Source: Strigamia acuminata
Lineage: Eukaryota > Arthropoda > Chilopoda > Geophilomorpha > Linotaeniidae
Assembly (NCBI GenBank): GCA_949358305.1
Contig: OX442314.1
Location: forward strand, 38,971,211 to 39,035,210
Reading direction: 5' to 3'
Length of the DNA stretch: 64,000 nucleotides
Below are positions 21,383-33,750 of the stretch, in pieces (position 1 is the stretch's first letter; every line of letters begins with the position of its first letter). Made by a program: the position numbers and the translations under genes. Under the pieces are notes generated by a model, which was given only the letters and a program-made list of their open reading frames with translations, did no database searches and was not told the origin of the DNA.

Positions 21383-22285
21383 TCACTAAATGAATGCACA
21401 CGAGCTGTTGGAATTTAAAATGTACTATTTGCGACACCTTGTGGCAGTCTATGAAATCTGTCACGAAAATATTCACATGAATGAATGAATAAAGTCGTTT
21501 GCAGGCGTAAAACGGATTTTTATTGAAAATAAATTCGTTTTGAGTTGAAAAGTTTGCATTTTGAGCATGAAAATTGCATTTGAGCTTTAAAATTGCATTT
21601 TGAGCAAAATAAATTCAAAAAAAATGCAAAATAATAAATTTTTCCTATGAAAGAAAAGGCATTTTCAACACAAACATGTATTCATGTTCTTCAGAAACTG
21701 ACAGGAGTCAAACATCAGTACCATTGGACCAAAATTAAAGTTATTTTTAGTTTATTTATTATCCCATCCGAAGACAGGATTTCAAAAATTAGTCTATAGA
21801 CTCATTGAATGCTCCTCGCCACGGAAATCTTTAGTAAAAGGCGAAAGATTTGCTCCTAAATTGACGAGAAGCCAGAGATTGACAAGTTTAATAATTTTTA
21901 CAAAAACCAAGCCAGATCCAAAACTACGTATAATTATGTTGGTGTTTCGAGGTTACAAGTCAATAATAAATTTAATTTACGAAGCTATTTCTATTTACAT
22001 TAAATATTCTAGTTTAATACACGGAAATACATTTATGCTTTAAATAGAAATAAAGATTACTGGCTTTCAAACAATAAAATAAATATTTTACTTATTTTAA
22101 CCAGGAAAACGTAATCCATAAACAAATTCTGAAAAGCACTAATAATTTTATTTAGATTCATTGAATAATAATAACTGTTCTATGACAATCGTGATAAAAG
22201 AATGTCATTTCCTATATTTGTGGCTCTTTATTTCACCCAATAAAGCCCAAAAATTGCATCTAGCAGGCTGCTGATTACTGACACC
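21383..22285. other. intergenic, AT-rich
   Basis: Degenerate GCATTTTGAGC-like repeats at about 21540-21610. No gene seen. Confidence 0.4.
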
Positions 22286-24112
22286 AATTCTGATAGCTTA
22301 CTCTGGTCTGGATACTCGGTGGTTTCCGGCACCGGGGTCTTAGGATTAAAAATGGAAATCAAATTAAACTTCTGAAATCCCCGTTTAATTTATTCTGACA
22401 CTAAATATTACAAAACTAATTAAAACACAAAAAATAATAGATTAGGTGTTAGCAGAAAAAATAAAATTCCTTTACAAAGCATAAACTTTATGCTTTGTAA
22501 AGACTCGTTCTGTCGAGAACGATCACCGTGTTTCTCGTTTGAGAACCCCGTAGCCAAATTGCTACAAGGCACAACAAAGGCGACTGTAGTGATGCGAGCA
22601 CTCGCTCAAACATCGGTACGTAATTCTCAATTAATTTTTCCACATTCCAAGCTTCTTTAACTATTTATTTGTTTCTGTGTTTATAGCGATTCGTTTCAGT
22701 GTTTATAGTGACATAAAACGTTGAGATGTTCGGTCTGATCGAAGCAAACGGCAGTAAAGCAAGGAGGACAACTCCAGTCCTTTGTTCTCGCGGTTCCCGC
22801 GCATCATCAGAAAAACCTGCTTGAAATCCCTAGGTAAACTTTTTTTATTTTCTATAAATTTAAATATATTTTCTTTTTCATATATTTTTCAATGGGCAAG
22901 CACCTTTGTGATAAATCATCAGCTTTTATTTTTATTTTTGTTCACTACTTTAATGAATTTACGATTAATTTTGGCATTTCTTCTTTTTTTTTTACAGCAC
23001 TTTAGACGATGTCGGAATTTGGTTCAAACATCATTTGGGACAGAGGGAGCAACTTTTTTGAGACCAATCTCACACTCACGTTGTATTTACTAAGTTTTAC
23101 GTGTTCATAGTTTTACAGATAAGCGAGAAAGACCGAATTTTCTGGAAAATTGATCCCGTTAACATGTGTTTTACCTACTGCACTAAACATCATTTCTTCT
23201 CATAAGGAGAATGTAATTAGTCGCTGAATCATGGCATTCCTACACGAAATGATGCGTGTAATAAGACGGGTATTAATTGTTCAAGTTGATTTAATGGGGA
23301 TGTAAAATCCAACTCTCTACCTCCACGTGGTCATCCCTGGATAAACTGAGCACATGACTCGTCTCAGTGAAACCAGAAGAGAGCTCTGGTCGTTTGAACA
23401 TTTATTTCACATCTTCTTCTTTCATGATTGTGGCATTTACATTTCTTAATGTATTGTAAGCCTGCATCCCTTTTACGAATGTGGCATTTACATTTCTTAA
23501 TGTATTGTAAGCCTGCAACCCTTCTATGAATGTGGCATTTACATTTCCTAATGTATTGTAAGCCTGCAACCCTTTTATGAATGTGGCATTTACATTTCCT
23601 AATGTATTGTAAGCCTGCATTTCTTTCATGAATGTGGCATTTACATTTCTGAATGTATTGTAAGCCTGCATCCCTTTATGAATGTGGCATTTACACTTTT
23701 TTATATTTCTAAATGTCCGTGTTGCCATTTTGCTGCATTGATTACTTTCTGACAAATGTTAAACATTTTTTTGTCTAAAAGAAAATTTTTTAAATTAAAA
23801 ATACTCTTTGATATTAATTCACTATTTACTAAGCATTTCATTTTGTCTGGAGTCGATAGTTTCTCCTCCATTTCATTAATTGCTGCAAACGTTTGAGGTA
23901 GTAATTTATTCTCAAATTCTTGATTAGATTTATTAGCCTTTGCTGACACGTCATGTTCTGCATCGTTCGCCCTGGTTTCCAATAGATCAACTTTTTGTTT
24001 CATTTTGCGAATGTCAAAGTGCATGCTTTCTAATTTCCGCTTTATATATATTGTTTTAAATCTGGAAATTAGACTAAAGGTAGAATTATAACATCTTCTG
24101 ACACAAATAATA
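22286..24112 (-). repeat. R1 dispersed repeat, copy A
   Basis: Homologous to 31917-32818 plus 40587-41406. It includes the phrase GGTGGTTTCCGGCACC, a GGGACAGAGGGAGCA segment near 23038, and a block beginning ATTAGTCGCTGAATC. A 51 bp tandem repeat occupies about 23430-23700. The minus strand encodes a coiled-coil-like peptide upstream of the repeat. The hairpin at 22470-22502 is absent from copy B. Confidence 0.85.
23402..24024 (-). CDS. coiled-coil plus 17-residue repeat ORFs in R1
   Basis: Two overlapping minus-strand frames. Upstream (24024-23701) is VDLLETRANDAEHDVSAKAN and EFENKLLPQTFAAINEMEEK, which looks like a coiled coil. Its first part resembles the region just upstream of the LINE ORF1 piece at 41.8 kb (EKRANEAEHDVPA). 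Downstream (23755-23402) are five to six copies of MQAYNTLRNVNATFVKG, 17 residues from the 51 bp repeat. A frame break separates the two. Copy B keeps the same repeat frame, which hints at past coding selection or simply that 51 is a multiple of 3. Confidence 0.4.
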
Positions 24113-24248
24113 ATTTAATCAACTCACCTTTGCAATGACTACAGTCATTATTTACCTTGTGGTGGTGTTCCATCATTTCGAATTTCTTGATGTGATTGAA
24201 GCAGCAAATCACTGTTAATTTCTGGAAATTCTCCAGACTTTACATTAC

Positions 24249-24890
24249 TTAATTCTGAGTTACCATCACTGCTGCAATAACTATCATCGCCTGAGATAAT
24301 TGGAGCAGTAATTTATAATGTTCGTTTAGTGGATTTGGATACTGTCTGTTGGGCCAGTGGCGTGCAACGATAGCACAGGAAGGTTCTTTAAGTAATTCGG
24401 ATTCGAATTGTTGCTCAGGGGCAGGCGGTTGCATGTTGGACGGCTGGGAAAACTTGCTAATAAGGCCAACGACGGGTCCTGGGGATCCTCGTCTTCGGAC
24501 ACAAAAAACTGTGCATGTTCGTCCTTTGGCTCGTATGCTGCCTGCGTCCTTGCGTGCAACCAGACGCCGGGAATGAAGGTTGAAAACACGATATTTGTAT
24601 GCCGGATGGCCTTTGCTTCAGCGCCAGTCATTGGCGGTCTGTGGGCTCGCAGCAACCTCTGGTGTAATATTGTTGTGCAGGCCCAGGAGCATGTTGCGAG
24701 TAGCGGTCATCATCAGAAGGTTTAGAAATTCTTCCCAAATTTGCTTTCGGCAGTCTGTCGACGTTGCGGCAACGGACGTGGTTGCTACTTGGGTTGCCGT
24801 AGATGGCCGCTTTAGGGCGGTTCTGAGGTTTTTTATGCGGCAGGCAAAGCGGGTGGCGTCCTGCTTTTGAATTGCAGTGATGATACTTCA
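24249..24890 (-). pseudogene. GC-rich degenerate coding remnant, possibly Gag-like
   Basis: Minus-strand frames read RKQIWEEFLNLLMM, TRNMLLGLHNNITPEVAAS and, after a frame break, AEAKAIRHTNIVFSTFIPG and DEHAQFFVSEDEDPQDPSL. The FLxGL..NITPEV..A..AIRHT pattern recalls retrotransposon Gag tails, but no zinc knuckle is visible. The identity is uncertain. Confidence 0.3.
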
Positions 24891-25880
24891 CTAGTTAATT
24901 TTAGATTCCTTGGTTTACAATACCAAATTCAAATTGAAATGTAAATTTGTGAGAAATAAAGAAACTGGACTGTAGTGGCTGACAATTTCTTCAAGACTGA
25001 TGGTTTATTAGTTACAATATTACTTGTTTTTCGAACAAATTACTGGTATTCCATTATAAAAGTCATTGAGATGTTTGGCAAACAATCTTTGAACGTTTGG
25101 AAGGTGGCACCAAAATTTGCTGATACACCCTCCTGGTAAAATTAGGACCTTCTGTACCTCCTTGTTTCTTTCTTGTTGTTTTCGTTACGATCGACGCATG
25201 TCAAACCACGTGTCTGAGTCGCTCAATTCCAATACTCATTGATTCGCGTGCGCAAACCTGGTTTCGACTCACGTGTGACTGGCGCATGCGTTGTAGATGT
25301 AGGCCACAAGAGTCAGCACGCGCGTGTGAAAATCTCTCTAACACGGCGTAATTTAAACGACACGCGTTGCATTGCGACTTACTGTTGACATAAAGCGCTA
25401 AATTTGGATGGCATGACGAGGGAACACTGTAGGGTGAGCAGCCGAGGGTCGGCTGGGCCACTAGGTTCGAGTCGGTTCAATTGTTGAGCGACTCGCTGCC
25501 AATCTTTGGTAGCTTCTTTCAGTTGGGCGACTTGATGGGACTTTTAGATCGGCGAATGGGGTTTCCTGAGCCTCGCGAGGCATTGCGTGAATGCGGGTCC
25601 AAGTCGTGTCAAAATATTTATCAACGAGGGTTGTGGGATAGTCGCAATCACGCCAAACCTTTCAGCCGGATGCTGCGGTTCCCGGTCAGAGATTCGACAA
25701 TTAGCCAGTGGACAAGGCGCGTTAAAAAACACTGGAAAAACATTAAATAAACAATAATAAATAATATCACAGGTGGGAAAAAGTGTTGCACTCCCAAAGT
25801 TTGTTGCGATCTGGACGTTTGATCGATAAATACTTAGCTTTTATCGATCAAATCGCCGAACTGTATTCCGACCTCGCGTG
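24891..25880. other. intergenic, no gene recognised
   Basis: A GC-richer patch at 25170-25740 has ORFs on both strands but no domain. No repeat partner was noticed in the window. Confidence 0.35.
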
Positions 25881-26745
25881 TCATGCGGCCGTCAATCCCC
25901 ACATTCTGAGTGTTCTGTTACAGAACAGTAACCTGTGAGACACTCGCCAAACAAGGTTTTCGATGTCCCGCGACCAACCAGCTCTCCAAATGTGTTTCCA
26001 GCAAGTACTGACAAGATTTCCAATTGCAATGAGCTCTTTTCTTTGGTTTCCACTTTCTTCCCATTTGTACCAGTAGCAAAGAACCAACTTCTTTTGCCAG
26101 TCCTGTGTCATTGATTGACGCAATAATGGTTTCAGTTCCTTGTGTGCCTTTTTGAACCCTTGAGTGGAGCAATTAGAATGGGTGTTTTTATTTTCACCCA
26201 TGCAACTTTCCCACTTCCTGCTCAGCATTCCGAGGTAGTGTACGTAGAATGGCCACCAATAGCACTTGTCCTTTCAATGGAGGCATGAGAGGCAGGTTGA
26301 GATCAGGGCAGAGGCCAGAAAGGTTTTGACGTTGGTGAGTTCAATGCCACCGTCCCGTCTCCTCATCTGCGTTTTTAATCTTGTAATTGGTGGGCGTTTG
26401 CAGTTGTATTTCCACAAAAATCCATGGAGTTGCAGTTGAATCCTTTTCAATCGCCGAGTATTTGGCGAATAGATTGTACTAACTTGTAAGGTACCTGATT
26501 TTCGGGAGAATGTGGCTCTTGATGAATTGAGCCTTCCTTTTGTAAGAAAGCGTGCTTCCCTCCCACTGGTCCAGTTTCGTCTGTGTGGCCTCTTGTTTTT
26601 TTTCAGCTGGTCACTCTGCTTTTGCCCATCTTGATCTCCAGTTGCCCCCAGTCAATGGGAAATTCAGCGAGTTGTTCAATGATCAATTGCCTTCCTGTGC
26701 AAATGCCCTTGCTTTTTGCCATGTTGAGTTCGCTGCCAGTGGTGC
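25881..26745 (-). pseudogene. LINE ORF2 C-terminal fragment
   Basis: The minus strand at 26228-25881 contains WRAGWSRDIENLVWRVSHRL and CNRTLRMWGLTA, the post-RT segment of Tx1/L1-like ORF2 (W R x xH..L....R...WGL). The region 26280-26745 matches the LINE at 44790-45265 nearly base for base. It is cut off at about 26745, where unrelated DNA follows. Confidence 0.8.
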
Positions 26746-28689
26746 ATTTGGAGCACATTTAAGCCCGCGCACCCGTAAAACGAGTTTAAATAGTGTGCGC
26801 AATTGATTTGCGCACATGTGGTCCCACCCGGTATAAAGTAATCTAGTGTAAAATAATATTTATGAATTATTAAAATTAAGTTAAATTTACCAGCTTGATG
26901 TTTTGGAATCTGCAAATTCATAGATTCATTTCTTGGATGGGTAGAAAGAAACCTGTTACAGCTAATAGAAAACATGATTAAAAGTGTAAACTGAAATTTA
27001 AGTTATAGTTAAATATACCTGGAGGTAAAGTATCAGCACAGCTGACAACAAATCCACATTCAGGGACACAAGTTTTGTATTTTTCAAGAAAATCTTTCTT
27101 TTTGGCCAGACACATTGCGATCTCTAACATCCCTAGGATCGTGTTGATCTGGTGTTGATTTCTTTGATTTTTCTTGAGCTAATCCGTCCTACAAATATTT
27201 CATAAAGAATTATTAACTTGGTACGTTTTCACATTGTTGCTACGTCAATAGTCTAAGAATAGACAAAAAAATTGAACAAATGTCTAAAGTAGACCAAAAA
27301 CGTCATTAAAAACTTACATTAAAAGGGTCAGCAGGAACAAGATAGACTGGTTGGTGTAAAATAAAACAAAACATTAAATCAGTGATAAGAACAATATAGA
27401 CTGGTTGGTGTAAAATAAAACAAAACATTAAATCAGTGATAAGAACAATATAGAATTTAAGCCTAAAACATAACAACCAATCAGAATGCTTCTTTCAATC
27501 ATTTAAAGTATCTGTATCTCTGACAATCATCATAAAAAGACTTAATCTAATTAATACTAGCGGAACGAATCAGAAACTCAAACAACAACTACTGATAATC
27601 TTGTTTTTTAACTTTGCCTCTTCCAAAATCAAATGCTGGGCCTCCTCCTTAAAAGCTGTGAAGACTCCTCGACCTTCTCTACCTTTCGGCCAACAGCCTC
27701 AACCAGGTTTTTCTGCTCGGTGGTAATCTCCTGTAATGTAATCTGGCGTCAGAGGGCGCAGTATGTAAATATTGCTTTTTACTGTCTAGTCAAAGACTGA
27801 CAAGCCAAAAGCAACCTGTCTACTTTTAAACTTATTGTTGCAACATGTCCACTTTTAAACCTTTAAACTTAATTTTAAATATTGCTTTTTACTGTAAACC
27901 TTTAAACTTAATAACTGCAAATATATTGGTACTGAATTTTCTATTTTCTGAAAAAAGAATGAGTATAATTTTATGCTATAATGAAGAACATAAGTTTTAG
28001 GCCTACACCTCCATTTATTTATGTTTTAAACATACATTTGTCATTTGTGCTTTTATCTCACTATTTTTCTTCCGCTTTTTTCTTCTTTGGAGTGTTGTCA
28101 TTTTATTTCTGTGACTCCGAGGCTTTAACTTTTAGTTGATCCATGTTTTTTTGTGGTGGGTTTCAGCCTGTAAATTGAAATTGAGTTTGAAAATCGTGTG
28201 GTGAGTGGGTTGCAAGCCTTGACTCATCTTTTGGTACATTTTTCGAAAAATGTGTGGGAAATGGTTGTGTTTAAATGTTAAAAGAACATCACACACTGAA
28301 CTTACTTTACAGGGAAGAAAAAATAAATATTAATTATACACTTAACATTTCAATTAATAAACACAAATTTCAACAGTGTGCAGTACTAGACAACTAAATG
28401 ATTTGAGGATATTCAAACTCGAAGAATATTACACAAGAAACATAATAAAAACTCTAGACCTAATATTAAAGCATACCTAACATTTTAAACCCATAATAAT
28501 CCTTAGAAATATCATTGCTAGGCAAGAGAAACACAGAAGAAAAGCAAGATGGATTCTAACATGGAGATTTTGAAGTAGGATAACGGTACACACTATTGGT
28601 AGAAAAGGAAGACAAAAGACTAGAATCTGCACAATAACTAAGCATAAATTGTCCCTGCAACCGTCCAGAGGACCCCGGACCTGCAGAGG
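26746..28689. other. AT-rich intergenic DNA
   Basis: No gene recognised. A 54 bp unit (TAGACTGGTTGGTGTAAAAT...) is tandemly duplicated at 27343-27450. Shorter duplicated phrases (ATTTTAAATATTGCTTTTTAC and similar) occur near 27770 and 27880. Confidence 0.5.
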
Positions 28690-29440
28690 TGTTGTGGGGG
28701 CTCTAGTCCTCTAGTCCTTAACAAAATGAGGGCCCCCACGGCGGAAACACTCCAGCGGAGTGCCGTCTCTCTTATTAAGCGGTGCCGCACTCGATATCCT
28801 TGTTGCACTTTGACGCCCGCGCCACGGTCGCCGGTAAGCTCGCCTTTGCATCCCGGATGTCGATGGCTGTGTCACCGGCGTAGCCGTAGCAGCAGCACGC
28901 TCCCTTCTGCGCTGACCTTCTCGTCTCAAACCCGACGCCACCTGCAGCACTTTTGCAGTGACCGGCTTATCTGTGTCGGCAAAAGATAAAGGTTCTTCAA
29001 CTCCTGTTGCTGCTGTATGAGCCATCTCGTGTGCTACAGCTCTTTTAGTCACTTCCGCCGCAGTCAACGGCATATTGGGAAGAATTTCCTTAATTAACAC
29101 CTCATTTTGTGAACCTCTTATCACTTGGTCTACGACAGCACTGTCTGTTTCTGCTTTAGTGGAAAAATTACAACGTTGCGCCATCACATGCAACTTGGCG
29201 ATGAATTTTTTCACAGTCTCCCCATCTTGTCGACATCTTTTACCGAATTTCTGCCTCGCGACGTACGGAGTGTCAACGAAGGTGTAATGCGTGTCCACCA
29301 CATCTAAAATTTCTTGTAGCTGAACCTTGGCCACATCTTTTGGCGCTATCAACCGTTTAATGCGCTCGTACATTGGAATGCCAACCACCGTGAGAAGTAA
29401 GAGTACTTGCTTTTCGTCTAACTGCTACACTGTTTAATAA
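28690..29440 (-). pseudogene. Gypsy-type Gag fragment
   Basis: The minus-strand ORF (225 codons from 29388) contains MYERIKRLIAPKDVA, YVARQKFGKRCRQDGETVKK, FIAKLHVMAQRCNF, and DQVIRGSQNEVLIKEIL, the capsid pattern of Ty3/Gypsy Gag of the K02A2.6/invertebrate type. After a basic linker it ends with CFRRGGPHFVKD, the start of a CCHC zinc knuckle with the second cysteine changed to R. Protease and RT are absent. Confidence 0.75.
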
Positions 29441-30839
29441 AACAAATTGTGCAAATGTCTCTCTCCAGGACAACCAATCGTTTTCGGCTTAGCCTTTCCA
29501 AATTCCTTCTCCTTTTCAATTGCAAGTCGTTTTTTGGCTTGTCTGTATCGATTATTTAATTTCATCGCCCATGATGCTTTTAGGCCCATATCGTCTTTGA
29601 TCAGCTTGTCCTGAATTTGGTGAAGTTCTCCCGAAATAGAATAGCCAGTTGTTTATTCTTTAGTCACGGTACCAAAATGTGGCAGATGGTATTCACTTGT
29701 AGGTTTTGCACCTGGAGTGGTTTTGCCCTCGCGGACACTGACCTAGCCCACTACCACAGGTAATGTAGTTGGTCAGCGGCGCCCTCAGTGGAGGAAACTA
29801 TCACAAATGGTCCACAAGGAACTGTAGAAGCTAGGGATTGGGTCCAAAGGGAGGGACAAGAAACAACAGGTCTGTGCTGGTTGAAATCAAGTCTCTTAAC
29901 TGATTTAATAATAAAGAAAGCACTTAATCATAACAGCAAAGCATTCTTACAATAATAGCACGTGCAAGAAATTGTTTTAATCTAGTCTTAACATGGGAAC
30001 ATGGCAACATATGGAATTATCGATTCGGAGACTTTATGCCAGGCTTTATCCACGTACACAAGCTATCTGTGCAACTTTGGACTGGAACTTCTTCTAGGTT
30101 ATTGGTTTGGAATTCTTTGCAACATTCCAAAACTGCACCAATGTGGTGACAGTTTCCTGATAAACTGAATAGAAAAGAAATTAATCACATTTATAAATGT
30201 ATTCAATTAAGTAACATACCCTGCTGGACAGTTACAAAAACTGTTAACAATATCAGTTCTAGAAAAAATTACACATGACTGATAACATTCAGGTTTCATT
30301 GATGCTTGTACCGAGGCCTTCACTGCAAAATTTAAATTTTTCTCACAACACCATGTTCTGAATGTTTTGGTATATTCCCATCAACAATGTACTTAACCCT
30401 TTTGATTGAATTTAAGAACATCTTTTCAATATCATTGATTAACTCTATTATAGGTAAAAATGTTAGATTTCTGGTCCAGTTCAGATGACTAAAATGCATT
30501 ATTGGATGCTAAAACTTTCTTTTTTAACAAACTTAATTCGCTAATTAAACCCTATTTTACTATTATTGCAGATCTGAATTAACCACCTATCAAATTTGCC
30601 TTAAACAAAAATCTATTTGTTTTTGTCAAAATAGTTACACGTAAGCTACCAAACACGTTTGATTAACCCAAACACCTACTAAATCTACCTATGAAATCGG
30701 GCATGCGATTATGAACATTTTGGCTGTAAGCATATGTTTGCAAGATTTTTCTTTTTTTTCTTTTTTTAGGGTTGGTGTTTGTGGATAGTGGCTATTTGCA
30801 TGAAACTTGATTTGCGCAGAATTGGTGATGTGGTAATTC
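29441..30839. other. retroelement leader-like and AT-rich DNA
   Basis: The minus strand just upstream of the Gag fragment reads RYRQAKKRLAIEKEKEFGKA, a likely Gag N-terminal remnant. A TTTGGTACCGTGAC on the minus strand near 29670 resembles the primer-site region of some BEL/Gypsy elements. No LTR pair was found. 29900-30840 holds nothing recognisable. Confidence 0.3.
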
Positions 30840-31440
30840 GTGGTAAATCCATGTGAATTAATTACAAACCTACACTCATTCACTACAAAGCCATACGAAT
30901 TGACTATAAATCCACGTGAATTCATAATAAATCCACGTGAATTCACTATAAATCCACGTGAATTCACTATAAATCCACGTGAATTCACTATAAATCCACG
31001 TGAATTCACTATAAATCCACGTGAATTCACTATACTATAAATCCACGTGAATTCACTACAAATCCATATAATTTTACGATAAATCTATATAAATTCACCA
31101 TATATCCATTTGAATTCACTACAAATCCCATAAATATATTATTAATCCATTGGAATTACGTATTCAATATCTTTACACATCTATAATATATTTTAATCCA
31201 CTATAAATCCACTGAAAATCTATTCAAATCCACTGAAAATCCATTCAAATCCAATAAAAAGCAATTCAAATTTACTGAGAATCTATTCAAATCCAATGAA
31301 AATCCATTCAAATTTACTGACAATCCATTTAAATTTTAATTCACTAAAAATCCAACAATTCCGCTGCAAATTGGGTCAAAATTGAGACAAATCCATTAAA
31401 TTCTCAAAAATCCATCAAATCTCGAGCAAATCCTAATCTA
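30840..31440. repeat. 21 bp tandem repeat with CACGTG and GAATTC
   Basis: The core at about 30901-31070 consists of near-perfect ATCCACGTGAATTCACTATAA units. Degenerate units extend on both sides to 30840 and about 31440, losing the CACGTG and keeping AATCCAT..AATTCAC. ORFs here on both strands (repeating NSRGFIV, NPREFTI) are products of the repeat. Confidence 0.9.
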
Positions 31441-31916
31441 TTGAACTTCACCAGCATGAAACGGAATATCTCCCCAAGACAACATACAGATGACCGGGTA
31501 TCCCTCTAGACCAGCACTTCTTAACCAGTTGTGCACGCACCCACTGGGAGTGCGTGGCCATTTTTTTCAGTTGATAATTTATGGTTTTTTGTAAAAATTT
31601 TTCTGTAGATAGCTTATGTTTTTTTTGTATAATTTTTTCCAGTAGATAAGTTCCGATTTTTTTGAATATCACTTACAATAAATGATTTTAAAATTTTTTG
31701 TTTACTTTTCTCTTTAAATTTAAACATAAACTTAAATGTTTATTATTTTATTAATTTTCAACAACATTACTGACAAATCAATTTAAAATATTGTCTTTAA
31801 CATGTAATCTTAACTTCTGTCTGCATTCCACACTGGACGGCGTCATTGCTAGGCCCAAGAAAAACCTCATGCCTTTCCACCAATGACGTCAAAGTAACCG
31901 CTTAGCACTCCCATGA
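31441..31916. other. AT-rich intergenic DNA
   Basis: No gene or repeat partner recognised. Confidence 0.4.
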
Positions 31917-32818
31917 ATTCTGATGGCTTACTGTGGTCTGGTTTCTTGGTGGTTTCCGGCACCAGGGTCTTAGGATTAAAAATGGAAAATCAAATTAAAC
32001 TTCTGAAATCCCCGTTTAATTTATTCTGACACTAAATATTACACAACTATTTTACACAAAAAATAATAGATTAGGTGTTAGCAGAAAAAATAAAATTCCT
32101 TTACAAAGCATAAAGACTCGTTCTGTCGAAAACGATCACCGTGTCTTTCGTTTGAGAACCCCGTAGCCAAATTGATACAAGGCACAACAAAGGCGACTGG
32201 AGTGATGCGAGCACTCGCTCTAACATCGGTACGTAATTCTCAATTAATTTGTCCATATTCCAAGCTTATTTAACTATTTATTTGTTTTTGTGTTTATAGC
32301 GATCCGTTTCAGTGTTTATAGTGACATGAAACGTTGAGATGTTCGGTCTGATCGCAGCAAACGGCAGCAAACGGCAGTAAAGCGAGGAGAACTCTAGTCC
32401 TTTGTTCTCGCGGTTTCCGCTCATCAGAAAAACCTGCTTGAAATCCCTAGGTAAACTTTAAATATATTTTCTTTTTCATATATTTTTCAATGGGCAAGCA
32501 CCTTTGTGATAAATCATCAGCTTTTATTTTTATTTTTGTTCAATACTTTAATGAATTTACGATTAATTTTGGCATTTGTTTCTTTTTTTTTTTTACAGCA
32601 TTTTAGACGATATCTGAATTTGGTTCAAACATTATTTGGGACAGAGGGAGCATCTTTTTTGAGACCAATCGCACACTCACGTTGTATTTACTAAGTTTTA
32701 CGTGGTCATAGTTTCACAGATAAGCGAGAAAAACCGAATTTTCTGGAAAATTGATCCCGTTATCATGCGTTCTACTTACTGCACTAAACATCATTTTTTC
32801 TCATAAGGAGAATGTGAT
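31917..32818 (-). repeat. R1 dispersed repeat, copy B, left part
   Basis: Homologous to 22286-23220, with small indels. It is interrupted at 32818 by the Gypsy element and resumes at 40587. Confidence 0.9.
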
Positions 32819-33451
32819 TGTGAGTGTTCGGACGGACGCCACGTGGTCTGGGGAGGACCGCGAGGCGCTGGACGCAACACACACGATGATTCAATCCACG
32901 AAATACAACAGAGACACAAGTTTAGGTTTTGGTTATTGCTTTATTGTTGTCTAGGGGTATGATATGGTGTCTCAAGGTGTATTTCCCAAATGTAATAGCG
33001 GTTTTGCCGCTATTCCTGATTCGACCACGTGGCACGGCAATCGGTAGATCGCCATGACACGTGAGATCGGTTATCGCAGTTTGTGCCGCGTCGTCGCGAC
33101 GTTCTTTAGAAACGTGCGGCGAACACGGCGTGTTGGACGCTCAGGTCCCGACCGGCGACAGCATTGCTGCGTCGGTCCTTCGGGTCTCAACTATGATCGG
33201 CATTGCGAAGAAGGTCGGAAAGCGACCGTTCGCCATGCTGGTCAAGAATCAACTGTCGGGCTTCTGCGGGGCCCACCACTTCCGGAAGGGGCACTTCCGG
33301 TTCCCAATTGGCCGGAGCCAATGACCAACAGCTCCACCTGGTGCGGGGGACCGCGCCAGGTCGCGCACGAGAAACACACGAGGTGCACGAGAGCTGGGAA
33401 GCGCCGTGTGTTGCAGTGAAGTGACACAGCCTGAGTGGGCAGCTGGTCACA
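32819..33451 (-). repeat. 3' LTR (633 bp)
   Basis: Minus-strand ends are TGTGACCAGC...CACTCACA. A minus-strand AATAAA at 32945-32940 could be the poly-A signal. By eye it is identical to 39954-40586. Confidence 0.95.
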
Positions 33452-33750
33452 TCTCCCCCCCCTAAAAAGAGGTAATTCTTAGAGAGGAGAATTGACAACA
33501 CACTTCACGAAAGTGGTTTGAAAAGTTAATTGTTTATTACTTCTCTTTTTATAGGAAACACTGCGGGAAACACACACTCAAGGACCACACTTACCCCCAG
33601 GATGGAAACAGAAAAAAATTCGAAATACACTGTATAATAAATAAAATAAAAACACACTTTGTAACAACACTTTGTAATTTTTTGAACATGAATAAAAATG
33701 CTATTTTGAATTTTAAACTTATAACTCGTGGTTATTTAATAAAAAGACTT

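Noticed and set aside
29650-29700. TTTGGTACCGTGAC as a BEL primer-site marker for a full element
   Set aside because: The adjacent Gag fragment looks Gypsy-type and no LTR pair is seen, so it is noted only as a possible leader remnant.
30689-31040. ORFs of NSRGFIV and NPREFTI repeats
   Set aside because: They are products of the 21 bp tandem repeat on both strands, not proteins.
33054-33419. 121-codon ORF, present identically at 40189-40554
   Set aside because: It lies entirely within the LTRs and is antisense to the element; identity reflects LTR identity, not coding.
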